Positions 33,656 through 43,025 of a DNA stretch of 64,000 bases are shown here, piece by piece; position 1 is the stretch's first letter, and each line of letters begins with the position of its first letter. This DNA is from an uncultured Flavihumibacter sp. (GTDB taxonomy: Bacteria > Bacteroidota > Bacteroidia > Chitinophagales > Chitinophagaceae), in contig CABHOY010000038.1 of assembly GCA_902168105.1 (NCBI GenBank), forward strand, positions 62,001-126,000, given 5' to 3'. The position numbers and the translations under genes were made by a program. The notes beneath the pieces were generated by a model. The model worked only from the letters and a program-made list of their open reading frames with translations, ran no database searches and was not told where the DNA came from.

Positions 33656-36121
33656 ATGTTGTTCCACATGCAATCTGTGTTCTCTAAAAAACGAAATCGC
33701 TTAAGGTGGCTTCTCCCAGTCTGTCTGCTGGGTATCACCGGCGGCCTGGCGTTTTACCCTGCCGATGAATGGCAGGATAAAATAACGCAGGCATTGGAAG
33801 CGTACAGCAAACGCTTCCCGCAGGAAAAGGTTTACCTGCACCTGGATAAGGACTACTACGCCGCAGGGGAAACCATGTGGTTCAAGGCGTATGTTTTACT
33901 ACAAGGCCAGCCATCGCTTTCGGCAACGAATCTGTATGTCGAACTGGTGGATAAATCCGGTAATGTAGTAACCAAAAAATTAATCTCTGTCGGTGGTGCT
34001 ACCGGTTCCGGTGCATTCGAACTGCCCGAAAGCTTTAAACCAGGTCAATACCAGCTGCGTGCGTACACCGCATGGATGCTGAACTTTGACGCGGAATATC
34101 TCTTCCACAAAAACATTGAAATATTCGATCCGGCTAAGCCAATTGGCCCTACCCCGAAGACGCTTTCTAACGACTTCGCCGTAAATTTCTTCCCCGAAGG
34201 TGGTAACCTGATCGCCGGCGTAGCCGGTCGTGTTGCTTTCAAGGCAATCGATCAGCAAGGCTATCCTCAGGAGGTAAATGGTATCATCCAGAACCTCAAA
34301 GGAGAAACCGTAGCTTTGGTGAAAACTACCCGCGACGGTATGGGTATGTTCGATATCACCCCTGCTGCCGGGGAAACTTATAAAGCCCTGATCCAGACAG
34401 CCAAAGGCCAGCAGAAAACAATACTGCTCCCGGTTGTTAAAACGGCAGGAGTAGGTCTTAAAGTCTTCAATAAAGGAACCCGTATTTTCTATCAAACCTT
34501 ACCAGCTACAAAAGATAATCCGGTGTACAACAACATGATGATCGTTGCGCAAATGCAGCAGCACATCGTGTACAAAGCAAAACTGAATGCAGCGGAAGGC
34601 CAGATGAGCGGCTTTATACCTACTAAAGAATTACCATCCGGTATCATTCAGCTGACTATCTTCAACAATGAAGGTTTACCAATGGCAGAAAGGCTCGCCT
34701 TCGTAAGAAAGAACGACCTCCTGTCCATGACCCTGCAGAATACAGCTATCAATACCCAGCCAAGACAGAAAAACACACTGGAAATAAAGATCCCGGACAC
34801 CATGCTTACCAGCTTGTCCGTTTCTATTACCGATGCTGACCAGATCGTGAAAGATCAGGATGAGAACAACATCATTTCTAACCTGCTCCTTACTTCCGAC
34901 ATCAAAGGTTATATCGCTAATCCTGCCCAGTACTTCAAAGATACAGAACCAGCCACCCTTCAGGGGCTGGACCTGGTGATGATGACCAACGGCTGGAGAA
35001 GGTTCAGCTGGGAAAAGATCCTCCACAACTTCATGCCGGATGTTAAGTTCCCTTACGAACAGGGCTTACTCCTGAAAGGTGTGGCTACCACCAACAAAGG
35101 CGCCAGCGCCCTGTCAAACGGTAAAGTGGACTTCATCCTGAAACAGCCGATCGATACTTCTACCGCATTCTCTTCCGTTACTACTAACGATAAAGGTGAA
35201 TTTGCTATTGACCGTCTGCAGTTCGTAGATACCATCAACGTATTCTACCGCGCTAACGATCCTAACAAATCATGGAAGGATGTAAACGTGAAATTTGAAC
35301 CGCACTTCTTCGAGAAAAAAGAAATAGTAACACTGCCTTACCCTTTCAGAACTACGTTAGAAATAGAAAGCAGGGTATTATCCAGCTACCTCTCTACTGT
35401 AGCTGAAAACTCCGCAGTAAGCAGGTCCATCGCCGGAAAACCGATCTTCCTGAAAGAGATAAACGTTCGGGAAAAACGTCTCAGCAAAGCTGAAACAGTT
35501 GAAAAACGTTATGCTACAGGTATGTTCGGCGCAGGTGATGGTTATGGTTTCGACCTGACAAGGGACGAACCCGGAAGCCTGAGCATCTTCCAATACCTCC
35601 AGTCCAAAGTTCCTGGCCTGACCGTTAATCTGAGCGATCCTACCACCGGCCCTGCCCTGACCTGGCGTGGTGGTCCTCCGGTATTGTTCCTGAATGAAAT
35701 GCCTACCAACATCAACATGCTGAGTAACATCAACATCGGCGATGTGGCCTTCATTAAGGTATTACGCCCAACCTTCGTAGGTGGTTTCGGTGGTAGCTCC
35801 GGCGCCATCGCAGTATACACCAGGAAAGGCGGCGACAGCAAAAGCGACGTGGATACACGCGGCTTTGAGAAATACCAGAAAGGTGGTTATGACATCGTGA
35901 AAGAATTCTACGCACCGGATTACACCGTTCGTAAGGAAATTCACATCCTGCAGGATAAAAGGCTGACCCTCTACTGGAATCCAAACCTGGTAGCAGATAC
36001 GCTGACACATACCGCCAAGATCTCCTTCTATAACAACGACTTTACAAGACGTTTCCGTATAGTAGTGGAAGGTATGGGTGAAGATGGCTCCGTAGGACGT
36101 ACAGAGCAGTTATTGCAATAA
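33656..36121 (+). CDS. MG2-type protein with TonB-receptor plug domain but no barrel
   Basis: 821 residues. A signal peptide (RWLLPVCLLGITGGLAF) is followed by a macroglobulin-like N-terminal domain, EKVYLHLDKDYYAAGETMWFKAYV (residues 58-81), and further beta-sandwich domains with NDFAVNFFPEGGNLIAGV. The last 200 residues form a TonB-dependent-receptor plug-like domain: FQYLQSKVPGLTVN, TWRGGPPVLFLNEMP, IGDVAFIKVLRPTFVGGFG and GAIAVYTRKG. The 22-strand barrel that normally follows is absent, and the chain ends about 75 residues later. Such proteins are common and uncharacterised in Bacteroidota. They are probably anchored on the periplasmic side of the outer membrane. A second ATG at 33668 is possible as start. 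A strong terminator follows. Confidence 0.8.
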   Translation: MLFHMQSVFSKKRNRLRWLLPVCLLGITGGLAFYPADEWQDKITQALEAYSKRFPQEKVYLHLDKDYYAAGETMWFKAYVLLQGQPSLSATNLYVELVDKSGNVVTKKLISVGGATGSGAFELPESFKPGQYQLRAYTAWMLNFDAEYLFHKNIEIFDPAKPIGPTPKTLSNDFAVNFFPEGGNLIAGVAGRVAFKAIDQQGYPQEVNGIIQNLKGETVALVKTTRDGMGMFDITPAAGETYKALIQTAKGQQKTILLPVVKTAGVGLKVFNKGTRIFYQTLPATKDNPVYNNMMIVAQMQQHIVYKAKLNAAEGQMSGFIPTKELPSGIIQLTIFNNEGLPMAERLAFVRKNDLLSMTLQNTAINTQPRQKNTLEIKIPDTMLTSLSVSITDADQIVKDQDENNIISNLLLTSDIKGYIANPAQYFKDTEPATLQGLDLVMMTNGWRRFSWEKILHNFMPDVKFPYEQGLLLKGVATTNKGASALSNGKVDFILKQPIDTSTAFSSVTTNDKGEFAIDRLQFVDTINVFYRANDPNKSWKDVNVKFEPHFFEKKEIVTLPYPFRTTLEIESRVLSSYLSTVAENSAVSRSIAGKPIFLKEINVREKRLSKAETVEKRYATGMFGAGDGYGFDLTRDEPGSLSIFQYLQSKVPGLTVNLSDPTTGPALTWRGGPPVLFLNEMPTNINMLSNINIGDVAFIKVLRPTFVGGFGGSSGAIAVYTRKGGDSKSDVDTRGFEKYQKGGYDIVKEFYAPDYTVRKEIHILQDKRLTLYWNPNLVADTLTHTAKISFYNNDFTRRFRIVVEGMGEDGSVGRTEQLLQ

Positions 36122-36140
36122 TTATAGCCCCTCGCTGGCA

Positions 36141-36178
36141 AAAAAATAGTCCATAGTTCAACGCTATGGACTATTTTT
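36141..36178 (+). terminator. Terminator after the MG2/plug gene
   Basis: 15-bp stem (AATAGTCCATAG and complement) around a 7-base loop, with a T-run, 20 bases after the stop. Confidence 0.88.
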
Positions 36179-36199
36179 ATTTATACAACATGCCAGGAT

Positions 36200-37336
36200 A
36201 TGAATAATACCGTAAACAGTATCTCAGCAGGCTGGCAGGCCCCCAAATTAATATGCCCGTCAATCATTATTATATTTCTCTGGATATTCTTTCAGGCCAC
36301 ACCGCTTATCGCCCAACAACTGAAGCCTGGTTTTGATCCGCAGAAATATGCGGAACTTTTGGATATTAACTTCCTTCATGCCGATACGCCCTGGACCAAC
36401 GTGAAAATACCTCCTCCCCAACATGCCCGGCTGGTTTACCGTTCCCCGGAAACAGGCCTGTACAACCGCTGGGACCTGTGGGTAAGAGACGACCATACAG
36501 TCATTATCAGTATCAGGGGTACCATCGGACAAAAGGAATCCTGGCTGGAGAATTTTCATGCCGGTATGATCCCAGCCATAGGAGCGCTCAAACTGAACGA
36601 TAGTGCTGTATTCAATTACCGCCTGGCGAAAGACAGCAATGCATATGTACATGCAGGATGGACACTGGCCCTGGCCAGCATGGCGCCTGATATTGTAGCA
36701 CATATCAAAGAATATTACGGTAAAGGGGCCCGCAATTTCCTGATCTCCGGCCATAGCCAGGGCGGTGCAATCTGTTTCCTGCTACGCTCTTACCTGGAAT
36801 ACCTGGACGGCCTGCCCAAAGACATTACCTACAAAACCTATTGCAGCGCCGCCCCCAAACCGGGTAATCTCTATTATGCCTACGACTTCGATTTTATTAC
36901 CCGCAACGGCTGGGGATACCGGGTGGTCAATACACGCGACTGGGTGCCGGAAACACCCTTCTCACTGCAAACAACGGGCGACTTTAACACCCCTAACCCT
37001 TTTATGACGGTTAAGGGAGCCCTTAAAAAACAGAACATCATCGTCCGCCTCGTAGTAAAATCCATGTACAACAAGTTGGACCGCAGTACCCGGAGAGCCA
37101 GCCGCCGTATGCAAAAGTTATTGGGCAAACAGCTGGCCGGAAGAGTGCGTAAGGCCATCCCCGGTTATACACCGCCACCTTTTGTTTCCAGCCATAATTA
37201 TATGCCTGCGGGAATACCTGTTATCCTGCATCCGGATGCAGACTACGACCGTAAATATATCTTCGACGGAAAGAACATCTTCATTCATCATATGCACGCC
37301 CCCTACCGGGAACTCCTCAAAACAATCTACCAGTAA
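36200..37336 (+). CDS. Class 3 lipase-family protein
   Basis: 378 residues. The N-terminus has a hydrophobic stretch (SIIIIFLWIFFQATPLIAQ) that should act as a signal peptide. The alpha/beta-hydrolase domain shows VIISIRGTIGQKESWLENF (oxyanion strand, residues 95-113), HAGWTLALASMAPD, the nucleophile elbow ISGHSQGGAICFLL (Ser near residue 190), and candidate acid and His residues in VNTRDWVPE and a late SSHNYMP. This is the order of fungal-type class 3 lipases. The C-terminal 80 residues are basic. It is probably periplasmic or outer-membrane bound. It begins 22 bases after the preceding terminator, so it has its own promoter or depends on readthrough. Confidence 0.85.
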   Translation: MNNTVNSISAGWQAPKLICPSIIIIFLWIFFQATPLIAQQLKPGFDPQKYAELLDINFLHADTPWTNVKIPPPQHARLVYRSPETGLYNRWDLWVRDDHTVIISIRGTIGQKESWLENFHAGMIPAIGALKLNDSAVFNYRLAKDSNAYVHAGWTLALASMAPDIVAHIKEYYGKGARNFLISGHSQGGAICFLLRSYLEYLDGLPKDITYKTYCSAAPKPGNLYYAYDFDFITRNGWGYRVVNTRDWVPETPFSLQTTGDFNTPNPFMTVKGALKKQNIIVRLVVKSMYNKLDRSTRRASRRMQKLLGKQLAGRVRKAIPGYTPPPFVSSHNYMPAGIPVILHPDADYDRKYIFDGKNIFIHHMHAPYRELLKTIYQ

Positions 37337-37367
37337 TCGTATTATTTTATCTATTCCGGGGGATGAT

Positions 37368-37389
37368 CAAGTCCACCTCAAGTCCACCT
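37368..37389. repeat. 11-bp tandem duplication
   Basis: CAAGTCCACCT occurs twice without a gap (37368-37378, 37379-37389), about 220 bases upstream of metY. Direct repeats one helical turn apart could be a regulator site, or may be replication slippage. Confidence 0.4.
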
Positions 37390-37527
37390 GTGAAGCATGC
37401 ATACGCCGTACTTACTATAGGCTAACGTCTTATCTATGGCTATTTTACAATAACCACCTTCCCAATTTTCCTGTAAAACGCTCCGCCAGAAAAAAAAATG
37501 GTAAAATAGTATAACCCTTGCATTTAG

Positions 37528-37544
37528 TCTACTTGCTTTGTAGA
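37528..37544. promoter_or_regulatory. Inverted repeat in the metY promoter region
   Basis: TCTAC-N7-GTAGA at 37528-37544 overlaps TTGCTTTG (37533-37540), which is close to the TAnnTTTG box. It is a plausible operator, about 65 bases before the metY start. No known riboswitch fold is visible here. Confidence 0.35.
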
Positions 37545-37548
37545 TTAA

Positions 37549-38913
<1,365 letters not shown>

Positions 38914-38968
38914 ATATAACGAACGGCCTTATACGCTGCGATACGCTGTAAACACAGATATCGTTTCT

Positions 38969-39008
38969 ATTAACAAGCGATTAACTAATGGATTAACAGC
39001 ACATTAAC
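38969..39008 (+). promoter_or_regulatory. Four phased ATTAAC direct repeats
   Basis: ATTAAC occurs at 38969, 38980, 38992 and 39003, i.e. at 11-, 12- and 11-base spacing, all in the same orientation and one helical turn apart. The array ends 21 bases before a perfect -7 box at 39030, so it covers the place where the -33 element should be. This is the geometry of OmpR/PhoB-type tandem operators that activate promoters lacking a -33 box. Confidence 0.6.
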
Positions 39009-39029
39009 AGTATCGTTATTTTTTCGTGG

Positions 39030-39037
39030 TATGTTTG
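39030..39037 (+). promoter_or_regulatory. -7 promoter box
   Basis: TATGTTTG matches TAnnTTTG exactly. No TTTG -33 element is present upstream, which fits activator-dependent use through the phased repeats. Confidence 0.55.
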
Positions 39038-39039
39038 TA

Positions 39040-39216
39040 ATGATAAAAGCAAAAGCACGTTGTCCTTTACTTCCAGGCTTCTCATACAAAAAAGTGTATG
39101 AGAGCTTGGGGGTTAAGGGATCTCTTCGGGGAAAACTAAACTCCAAATCAACAATTACACTTCAAGATATTTATATTATAAGATATTATGCTACCCTGGG
39201 AACATTAGCCAAATAA
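39040..39216 (+). CDS. Possible 58-residue small protein, overlapping a structured RNA
   Basis: A reading frame from the ATG at 39040 encodes a basic peptide with FSYKKVYESLGVKGSLRGK and a C-terminal TLQDIYIIRYYATLGTLAK, loosely like a short helix-turn-helix protein. The ATG lies so close to the -7 box that the message would be nearly leaderless. The frame contains a strong hairpin (39073-39109). It is as likely to be part of an untranslated RNA as a gene. An alternative ATG at 39031 lies inside the promoter box. Confidence 0.3.
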   Translation: MIKAKARCPLLPGFSYKKVYESLGVKGSLRGKLNSKSTITLQDIYIIRYYATLGTLAK

Positions 39217-39336
39217 TTTAGAGGGGGAATAATATAGATTACTATACATGAATATGGCTGACAGTAAATACTGTGGTCTAACAAATCAAAAACCAACTAA
39301 CATAAAAGGTCTCGTTTTCACGAGACCTTTTTCTTT
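39044..39336 (+). ncRNA. Candidate short regulated transcript
   Basis: A transcript starting just after the -7 box at 39030-39037 and ending at the terminator at 39304-39336 would be about 290 nt. Inside, 39073-39087 pairs with 39096-39109 in a 14-bp stem with a one-base bulge and an 8-base loop. It contains one weak reading frame of 58 codons. The unit is bounded by its own promoter and terminator and sits downstream of an operator-like array. It could be a small RNA, a small-protein mRNA, or both. Confidence 0.45.
39304..39336. terminator. Terminator, stronger on the plus strand
   Basis: AAAGGTCTCG and CGAGACCTTT arms around TTTTCA with a TTTTTCTTTT tail on the plus strand. The minus side has only a short T-run and may also end the convergent 401-residue gene. 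Confidence 0.85.
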
Positions 39337-39368
39337 TCCAAAATGATATAATGGCTCCGTCAATGCAA

Positions 39369-40574
39369 TTAATCCTTCAGCTTATGCAGGAATGTAGACA
39401 GTTTAAACAACAGCTCATCCTGTAAACCTGCTCTCAGTTTCGCTTCATCATCCGTAATGCCCAGACGGCGCATACGCTGATAATAAGTATAAGATCCTCC
39501 TATCAGTTCCAGGCACTCTTCGATCTTCTCACGTATATCTGCTTCCTTACTCTTCTTATCATATTCCTTCTTTGAAAGGATCTTGTCAACAAAGTAAAAA
39601 TTGTCCTTCGTTTCAACCCATTTTCCCCTTGACTGATGTTGTGGTTTATATACCTCCAGATAACAGTTATCCAGGTGTAATATCTCACCGAATTCAGTCT
39701 TCACATCAATAGAAGCCGGCTTTCCTTTCTGTGGGCTCGTCATCATTTTTTTAATGAAATGACTGATCTCCGTCCCAAGTTCGCCCGCACTTGTCAGTAA
39801 CTGGTTCAGTTGAGAGAATTCCAGTACCATAGTGACACGGATATAACGGCTGCCCGATTTCAGCTTGCCGATAATACTCGGCGTCTGGTGTTCGTCAAAC
39901 AGGATGTCTTCCACTTGCACCTTACTTACAGTACGGTAGTTTGGCGTATATCCTTCGGAGGAAGGAGTCGCCTTCCTGCTGGCTGTTCTGGACACCTGCT
40001 GTTTGGCCGTATGCTGCACAAAATCGTCAATGAACCTCAGGTCGTTCTCTTTCAAACGGTGATACAGTTCATGTGTATTATAATTAACGATCCTGCTAAG
40101 TAACAACACATCGTCCCATACATCGGCATACTGCGCCTTTTTAAGCTCGTCCAGTACATCTGCCGCAACCAGGTTACGACGGTACAACAGTTCGCCTACC
40201 AGGAAAACTGCATAGTCATTCACCGGATAACCGAGCTCCGGTAAAAGGTCATAAGGACTTTTCTTTTGTTCTTTTGCCAGGTCCAGCTGTTCCATGTCAG
40301 ACATCACAGGGGCCAGCAGGTATTTACGTGCCGCAGTCCGCAGTTTCTTGCTTACAAAATCAAGCAGATGATCATTCACTTCACGCTGGCTAACAAAATC
40401 ATGCAGGATCTGCACGAAACGCTTGGATGCAGGCAAGCCGAACTGCAGCAGAATATCATTCTCCATGTCCAGCACACTTGCACCACCCGCGTGTTCCTTG
40501 CTGGTTTTAGTCCGCGTCTCCTGCTGCTGACAGCGCTGATAATATTCCTGTAGTTTCAGTTTTAGCTTATCCAT
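39369..40574 (-). CDS. Unrecognised 401-residue cytoplasmic protein
   Basis: Largely helical and charged, with no signal peptide or membrane segment. Residues 1-60 look like a coiled region, and residues 95-195 hold repeated helices (RKYLLAPVMSD, DVLDELKKAQYADVWDDV). A basic Ser/Thr-rich linker follows (TASRKATPSSEGYT, around residue 200). Residues 215-330 form a beta-containing domain with VQVEDILFDEHQTPSIIGKLKSG and VTMVLEFSQL. The C-terminal 70 residues are again helical. I do not recognise a family and see no catalytic motif. The gene is monocistronic and convergent with the 39-kb element. Confidence 0.75.
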   Translation of the reverse strand: MDKLKLKLQEYYQRCQQQETRTKTSKEHAGGASVLDMENDILLQFGLPASKRFVQILHDFVSQREVNDHLLDFVSKKLRTAARKYLLAPVMSDMEQLDLAKEQKKSPYDLLPELGYPVNDYAVFLVGELLYRRNLVAADVLDELKKAQYADVWDDVLLLSRIVNYNTHELYHRLKENDLRFIDDFVQHTAKQQVSRTASRKATPSSEGYTPNYRTVSKVQVEDILFDEHQTPSIIGKLKSGSRYIRVTMVLEFSQLNQLLTSAGELGTEISHFIKKMMTSPQKGKPASIDVKTEFGEILHLDNCYLEVYKPQHQSRGKWVETKDNFYFVDKILSKKEYDKKSKEADIREKIEECLELIGGSYTYYQRMRRLGITDDEAKLRAGLQDELLFKLSTFLHKLKD

Positions 40575-40856
40575 ATATTTATGTTATTAAATCAGTTTAC
40601 TCCAAAGTCATCCGTTCCCCGTTCTGATAGCCAACACTGGCCCGATAGAGTATAGATTTCCCTGTTCCGCTTCGGGAATACGCCTGCGAAATGCCTAAAG
40701 ACAAACGCCGACGCCTTCTATGGCGAATACAATTGTTTGTTTTACAATAAGTTATTCAATGGGAGTAGTATAGTTGATCTAATGGGAAGAATGCAAATAT
40801 ACAGCTTTAGAAAGTTCCGTCCCAACCTTCACTGTAATCTAATTGTAAAGCGATGC

Positions 40857-41525
40857 TCATTTCAGTGTCATTTTGGCCTTCTGCCAGAAGTCCAGCCGGT
40901 CGTCATACCCGTTCAGGCCGCCATTGATCCGCAGGGTCAGCCATTGGAACTTGCTGTAATTCCTGTTTTTATACATCGTCGCCCAGGTATCGGGCTGGTC
41001 AGCCACCTCGTTCAACGCCTTATATACCGTCCAGAACCAGCAGGCGGACGCTACCGCGTATTGAGGAGTGGTAAGCAGGTCTGATGCTTCCTGGAAAGTG
41101 GACTTGTTGCCCGTCAGGGCTTTACTACAGTCGCCATAACTGGCCCGCCCGGTCAGCTGTATCAGTCCACGCCCCTTAAACCGCCAACCATCCCCGCTCA
41201 ATTCCGACCCATTGCCCAAACGGTCGGCATACACCTTATTGGCGATCTTCTCAGGTTTCTTCTCATATTGCTTCGCAATGGCGAGGGTCGGGAAATATTT
41301 AGGGAATACGACCACTAATCGCTCCGCCCGGTAATTGAGGTTTTCAGTGACCACACGGAACTGTCCGCTCTCATGCGCAAGATGAGCCAGAAATGCGGCG
41401 GCTCTTGCAGGGGTGTTGATCTGGTAAACAGGCATCTCCTGGTTCAAATAGGGTAAGTAAGTTTGAATGTGCTGAATATCAGCCTCCGGCATAATAGCCT
41501 GCAATTGTTCGCTGGTAATTGTCAT
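40857..41525 (-). CDS. Glycoside hydrolase family 19 (chitinase/lysozyme-type) protein
   Basis: 222 residues from the ATG at 41525 (MTITSEQLQAIMP). An upstream in-frame ATG at 41570 would add a weak hydrophobic stretch and is possible. The GH19 core is visible: AAFLAHLAHESGQF with the catalytic Glu near residue 51, YRAERLVVVFPKYF, YADRLGNG, then DGWRFKGRGLIQLTGRASYGDCS, the second conserved block, and a YAVASACWFW strand. No clear signal peptide exists with the favoured start, which resembles phage-endolysin-type GH19 enzymes that cut peptidoglycan more than secreted chitinases. Substrate uncertain. It is monocistronic. Confidence 0.85.
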   Translation of the reverse strand: MTITSEQLQAIMPEADIQHIQTYLPYLNQEMPVYQINTPARAAAFLAHLAHESGQFRVVTENLNYRAERLVVVFPKYFPTLAIAKQYEKKPEKIANKVYADRLGNGSELSGDGWRFKGRGLIQLTGRASYGDCSKALTGNKSTFQEASDLLTTPQYAVASACWFWTVYKALNEVADQPDTWATMYKNRNYSKFQWLTLRINGGLNGYDDRLDFWQKAKMTLK

Positions 41526-41614
41526 GGGGTTCGGTATTGAGATTAACAATACAAAGGTAAGATTAAACATGCTCTGCCGCCAAAGAAATACCCTGCATAT
41601 CTTTCAACAGTTTA

Positions 41615-41622
41615 TATCTTTG
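41615..41622 (+). promoter_or_regulatory. -7 box close to the AraC gene start
   Basis: TATCTTTG matches TAnnTTTG and ends 4 bases before the ATG at 41627. Initiation 6-8 bases downstream would begin at or after that ATG, so a leaderless message or a start at 41633 is implied if this box is used. Confidence 0.4.
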
Positions 41623-41626
41623 GATC

Positions 41627-42433
41627 ATGGCAATGCATGATCCGGTCAGGTATGAAAGCGGCACTTACGTAGGTCCGAAAATCAAGGAAAGGTCCTTCAG
41701 CCACATTATTACAAGTGAAACTGCCATTCCTGAAAACTTCAGCTCCGAATGGCATTATCACGCTAATCCGCATTTTTCACATATCCTTTCAGGTGGTAGT
41801 AAAGAAGTGCGTAAAGACGGCTCATCCCTTCAACCCGCCGGCACCGGCTTATATTATTATCCGGGCATTGCTCACCAGAACATCGGCTACCGTCCCGGTA
41901 CCCGCATCTTCAATATCGAATTCGAACTTTCTTTTTTTGAACAGTACGGACTGTCAATACCGGCAGAATCCCTCATGTTCGAAAATAACACGTCCTGCAA
42001 TACCCGCGGATTGATCCGGATCATGAAAGAACATTATATCAATGATCCCGAGTCGTCCATCGCTATTGACCAACTGTGTATCAATCTCGTGCAGTCCGCC
42101 CTTCCGGCAAACAAACAATATCCTGAATGGACAAAGAAGATCAGGACTGTACTGCACGATAACTGGAACGCCCCTATGACACTTACTGAACTGGCGGAAG
42201 TACTCGATCTTCACCCTGTTACGATCTCCAGGTATTTCTCCACTTACTTCAATTGTAACCTGGGAGAATATATCCGTCGTATCAAAACGGAACATGCCCT
42301 GGCACTGATCCGCACCAATCAACACTCGCTGACGGAGATCGCCTACCTTTGCGGTTTTACCGACCAGGCCCATTTCACACGTACCTTCCGGCATATCACC
42401 GGATTGTTGCCGAAAGAATACAGGAGCCTCTGA
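41627..42433 (+). CDS. AraC-family transcriptional regulator
   Basis: 268 residues, ATG at 41627 or 41633. The N-terminal cupin-like domain has SSEWHYHANPHFSHILSGG (residues 40-58), with His residues typical of a ligand or metal-binding pocket, and GTGLYYYPGIAHQ. The C-terminal double helix-turn-helix begins with MTLTELAEVLDLHPVTISRYFSTYFN (near residue 184) and ends EIAYLCGFTDQAHFTRTFRHITGLLPKEYR, the AraC signature. It probably senses a small molecule. It is adjacent to a GNAT gene on the same strand with a 79-base gap. Confidence 0.93.
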   Translation: MAMHDPVRYESGTYVGPKIKERSFSHIITSETAIPENFSSEWHYHANPHFSHILSGGSKEVRKDGSSLQPAGTGLYYYPGIAHQNIGYRPGTRIFNIEFELSFFEQYGLSIPAESLMFENNTSCNTRGLIRIMKEHYINDPESSIAIDQLCINLVQSALPANKQYPEWTKKIRTVLHDNWNAPMTLTELAEVLDLHPVTISRYFSTYFNCNLGEYIRRIKTEHALALIRTNQHSLTEIAYLCGFTDQAHFTRTFRHITGLLPKEYRSL

Positions 42434-42512
42434 TCACTTTCACATACCACGAATTTTCACGGGGTTAATTATATACAATTTTGCGAACCTCACAGTTCCT
42501 AGTTTTGCATGT

Positions 42513-42998
42513 GTGGAAACAGCAATTATACGGCCTATACGGCCCTCAGACAATAAAGAGATCGCCCGTATCATCAGAACGGTTCTGACCGAATTTAAGG
42601 CCAATAAACCCGGTACAGCATATTTTGACAACAGCCTGGATGAACTATACAACGTATTCAGCTGTCCGCAGGCTGCCTATTGGGTAGTTGAACAGGAAGA
42701 TCAGATCATCGGCGGGGCCGGCATCTACCCTACCAACGGGCTGCCTGACAACTACTGTGAACTGGTGAAACTTTATCTCCTGCCCGAAGCAAGAGGCAAA
42801 GGAATAGGCAAACAACTCATACAGCAATGTTTTGACGCTGCCGGAAAAGCAGGCTTCACGCATGTTTACCTGGAAACGATGCCCGAGCTGGTCACCGCTA
42901 TTCCACTGTATGAAAAGATGGGGTTCATCTACCTGTTCCAGGCACTGGGCGCTTCCGGCCATTTCGGGTGCAGCGTCTGGATGACAAAAGAACTATAA
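42513..42998 (+). CDS. GNAT-family N-acetyltransferase
   Basis: 161 residues with a GTG start at 42513. The nearby ATG at 42509 is in another frame. The acetyl-CoA fold is clear: motif A is LYLLPEARGKGIGKQLIQQCF (the RGKGIG loop near residue 94), preceded by an IGGAGIYPTNG strand and followed by AGFTHVYLETMPE and AIPLYEKMGFIYL. Substrate unknown. It is followed by a DUF885 gene 27 bases later, so these may share a transcript. Confidence 0.9.
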   Translation: METAIIRPIRPSDNKEIARIIRTVLTEFKANKPGTAYFDNSLDELYNVFSCPQAAYWVVEQEDQIIGGAGIYPTNGLPDNYCELVKLYLLPEARGKGIGKQLIQQCFDAAGKAGFTHVYLETMPELVTAIPLYEKMGFIYLFQALGASGHFGCSVWMTKEL

Positions 42999-43025
42999 GA
43001 TCCACGATAACAAGAACAAGAAGAC

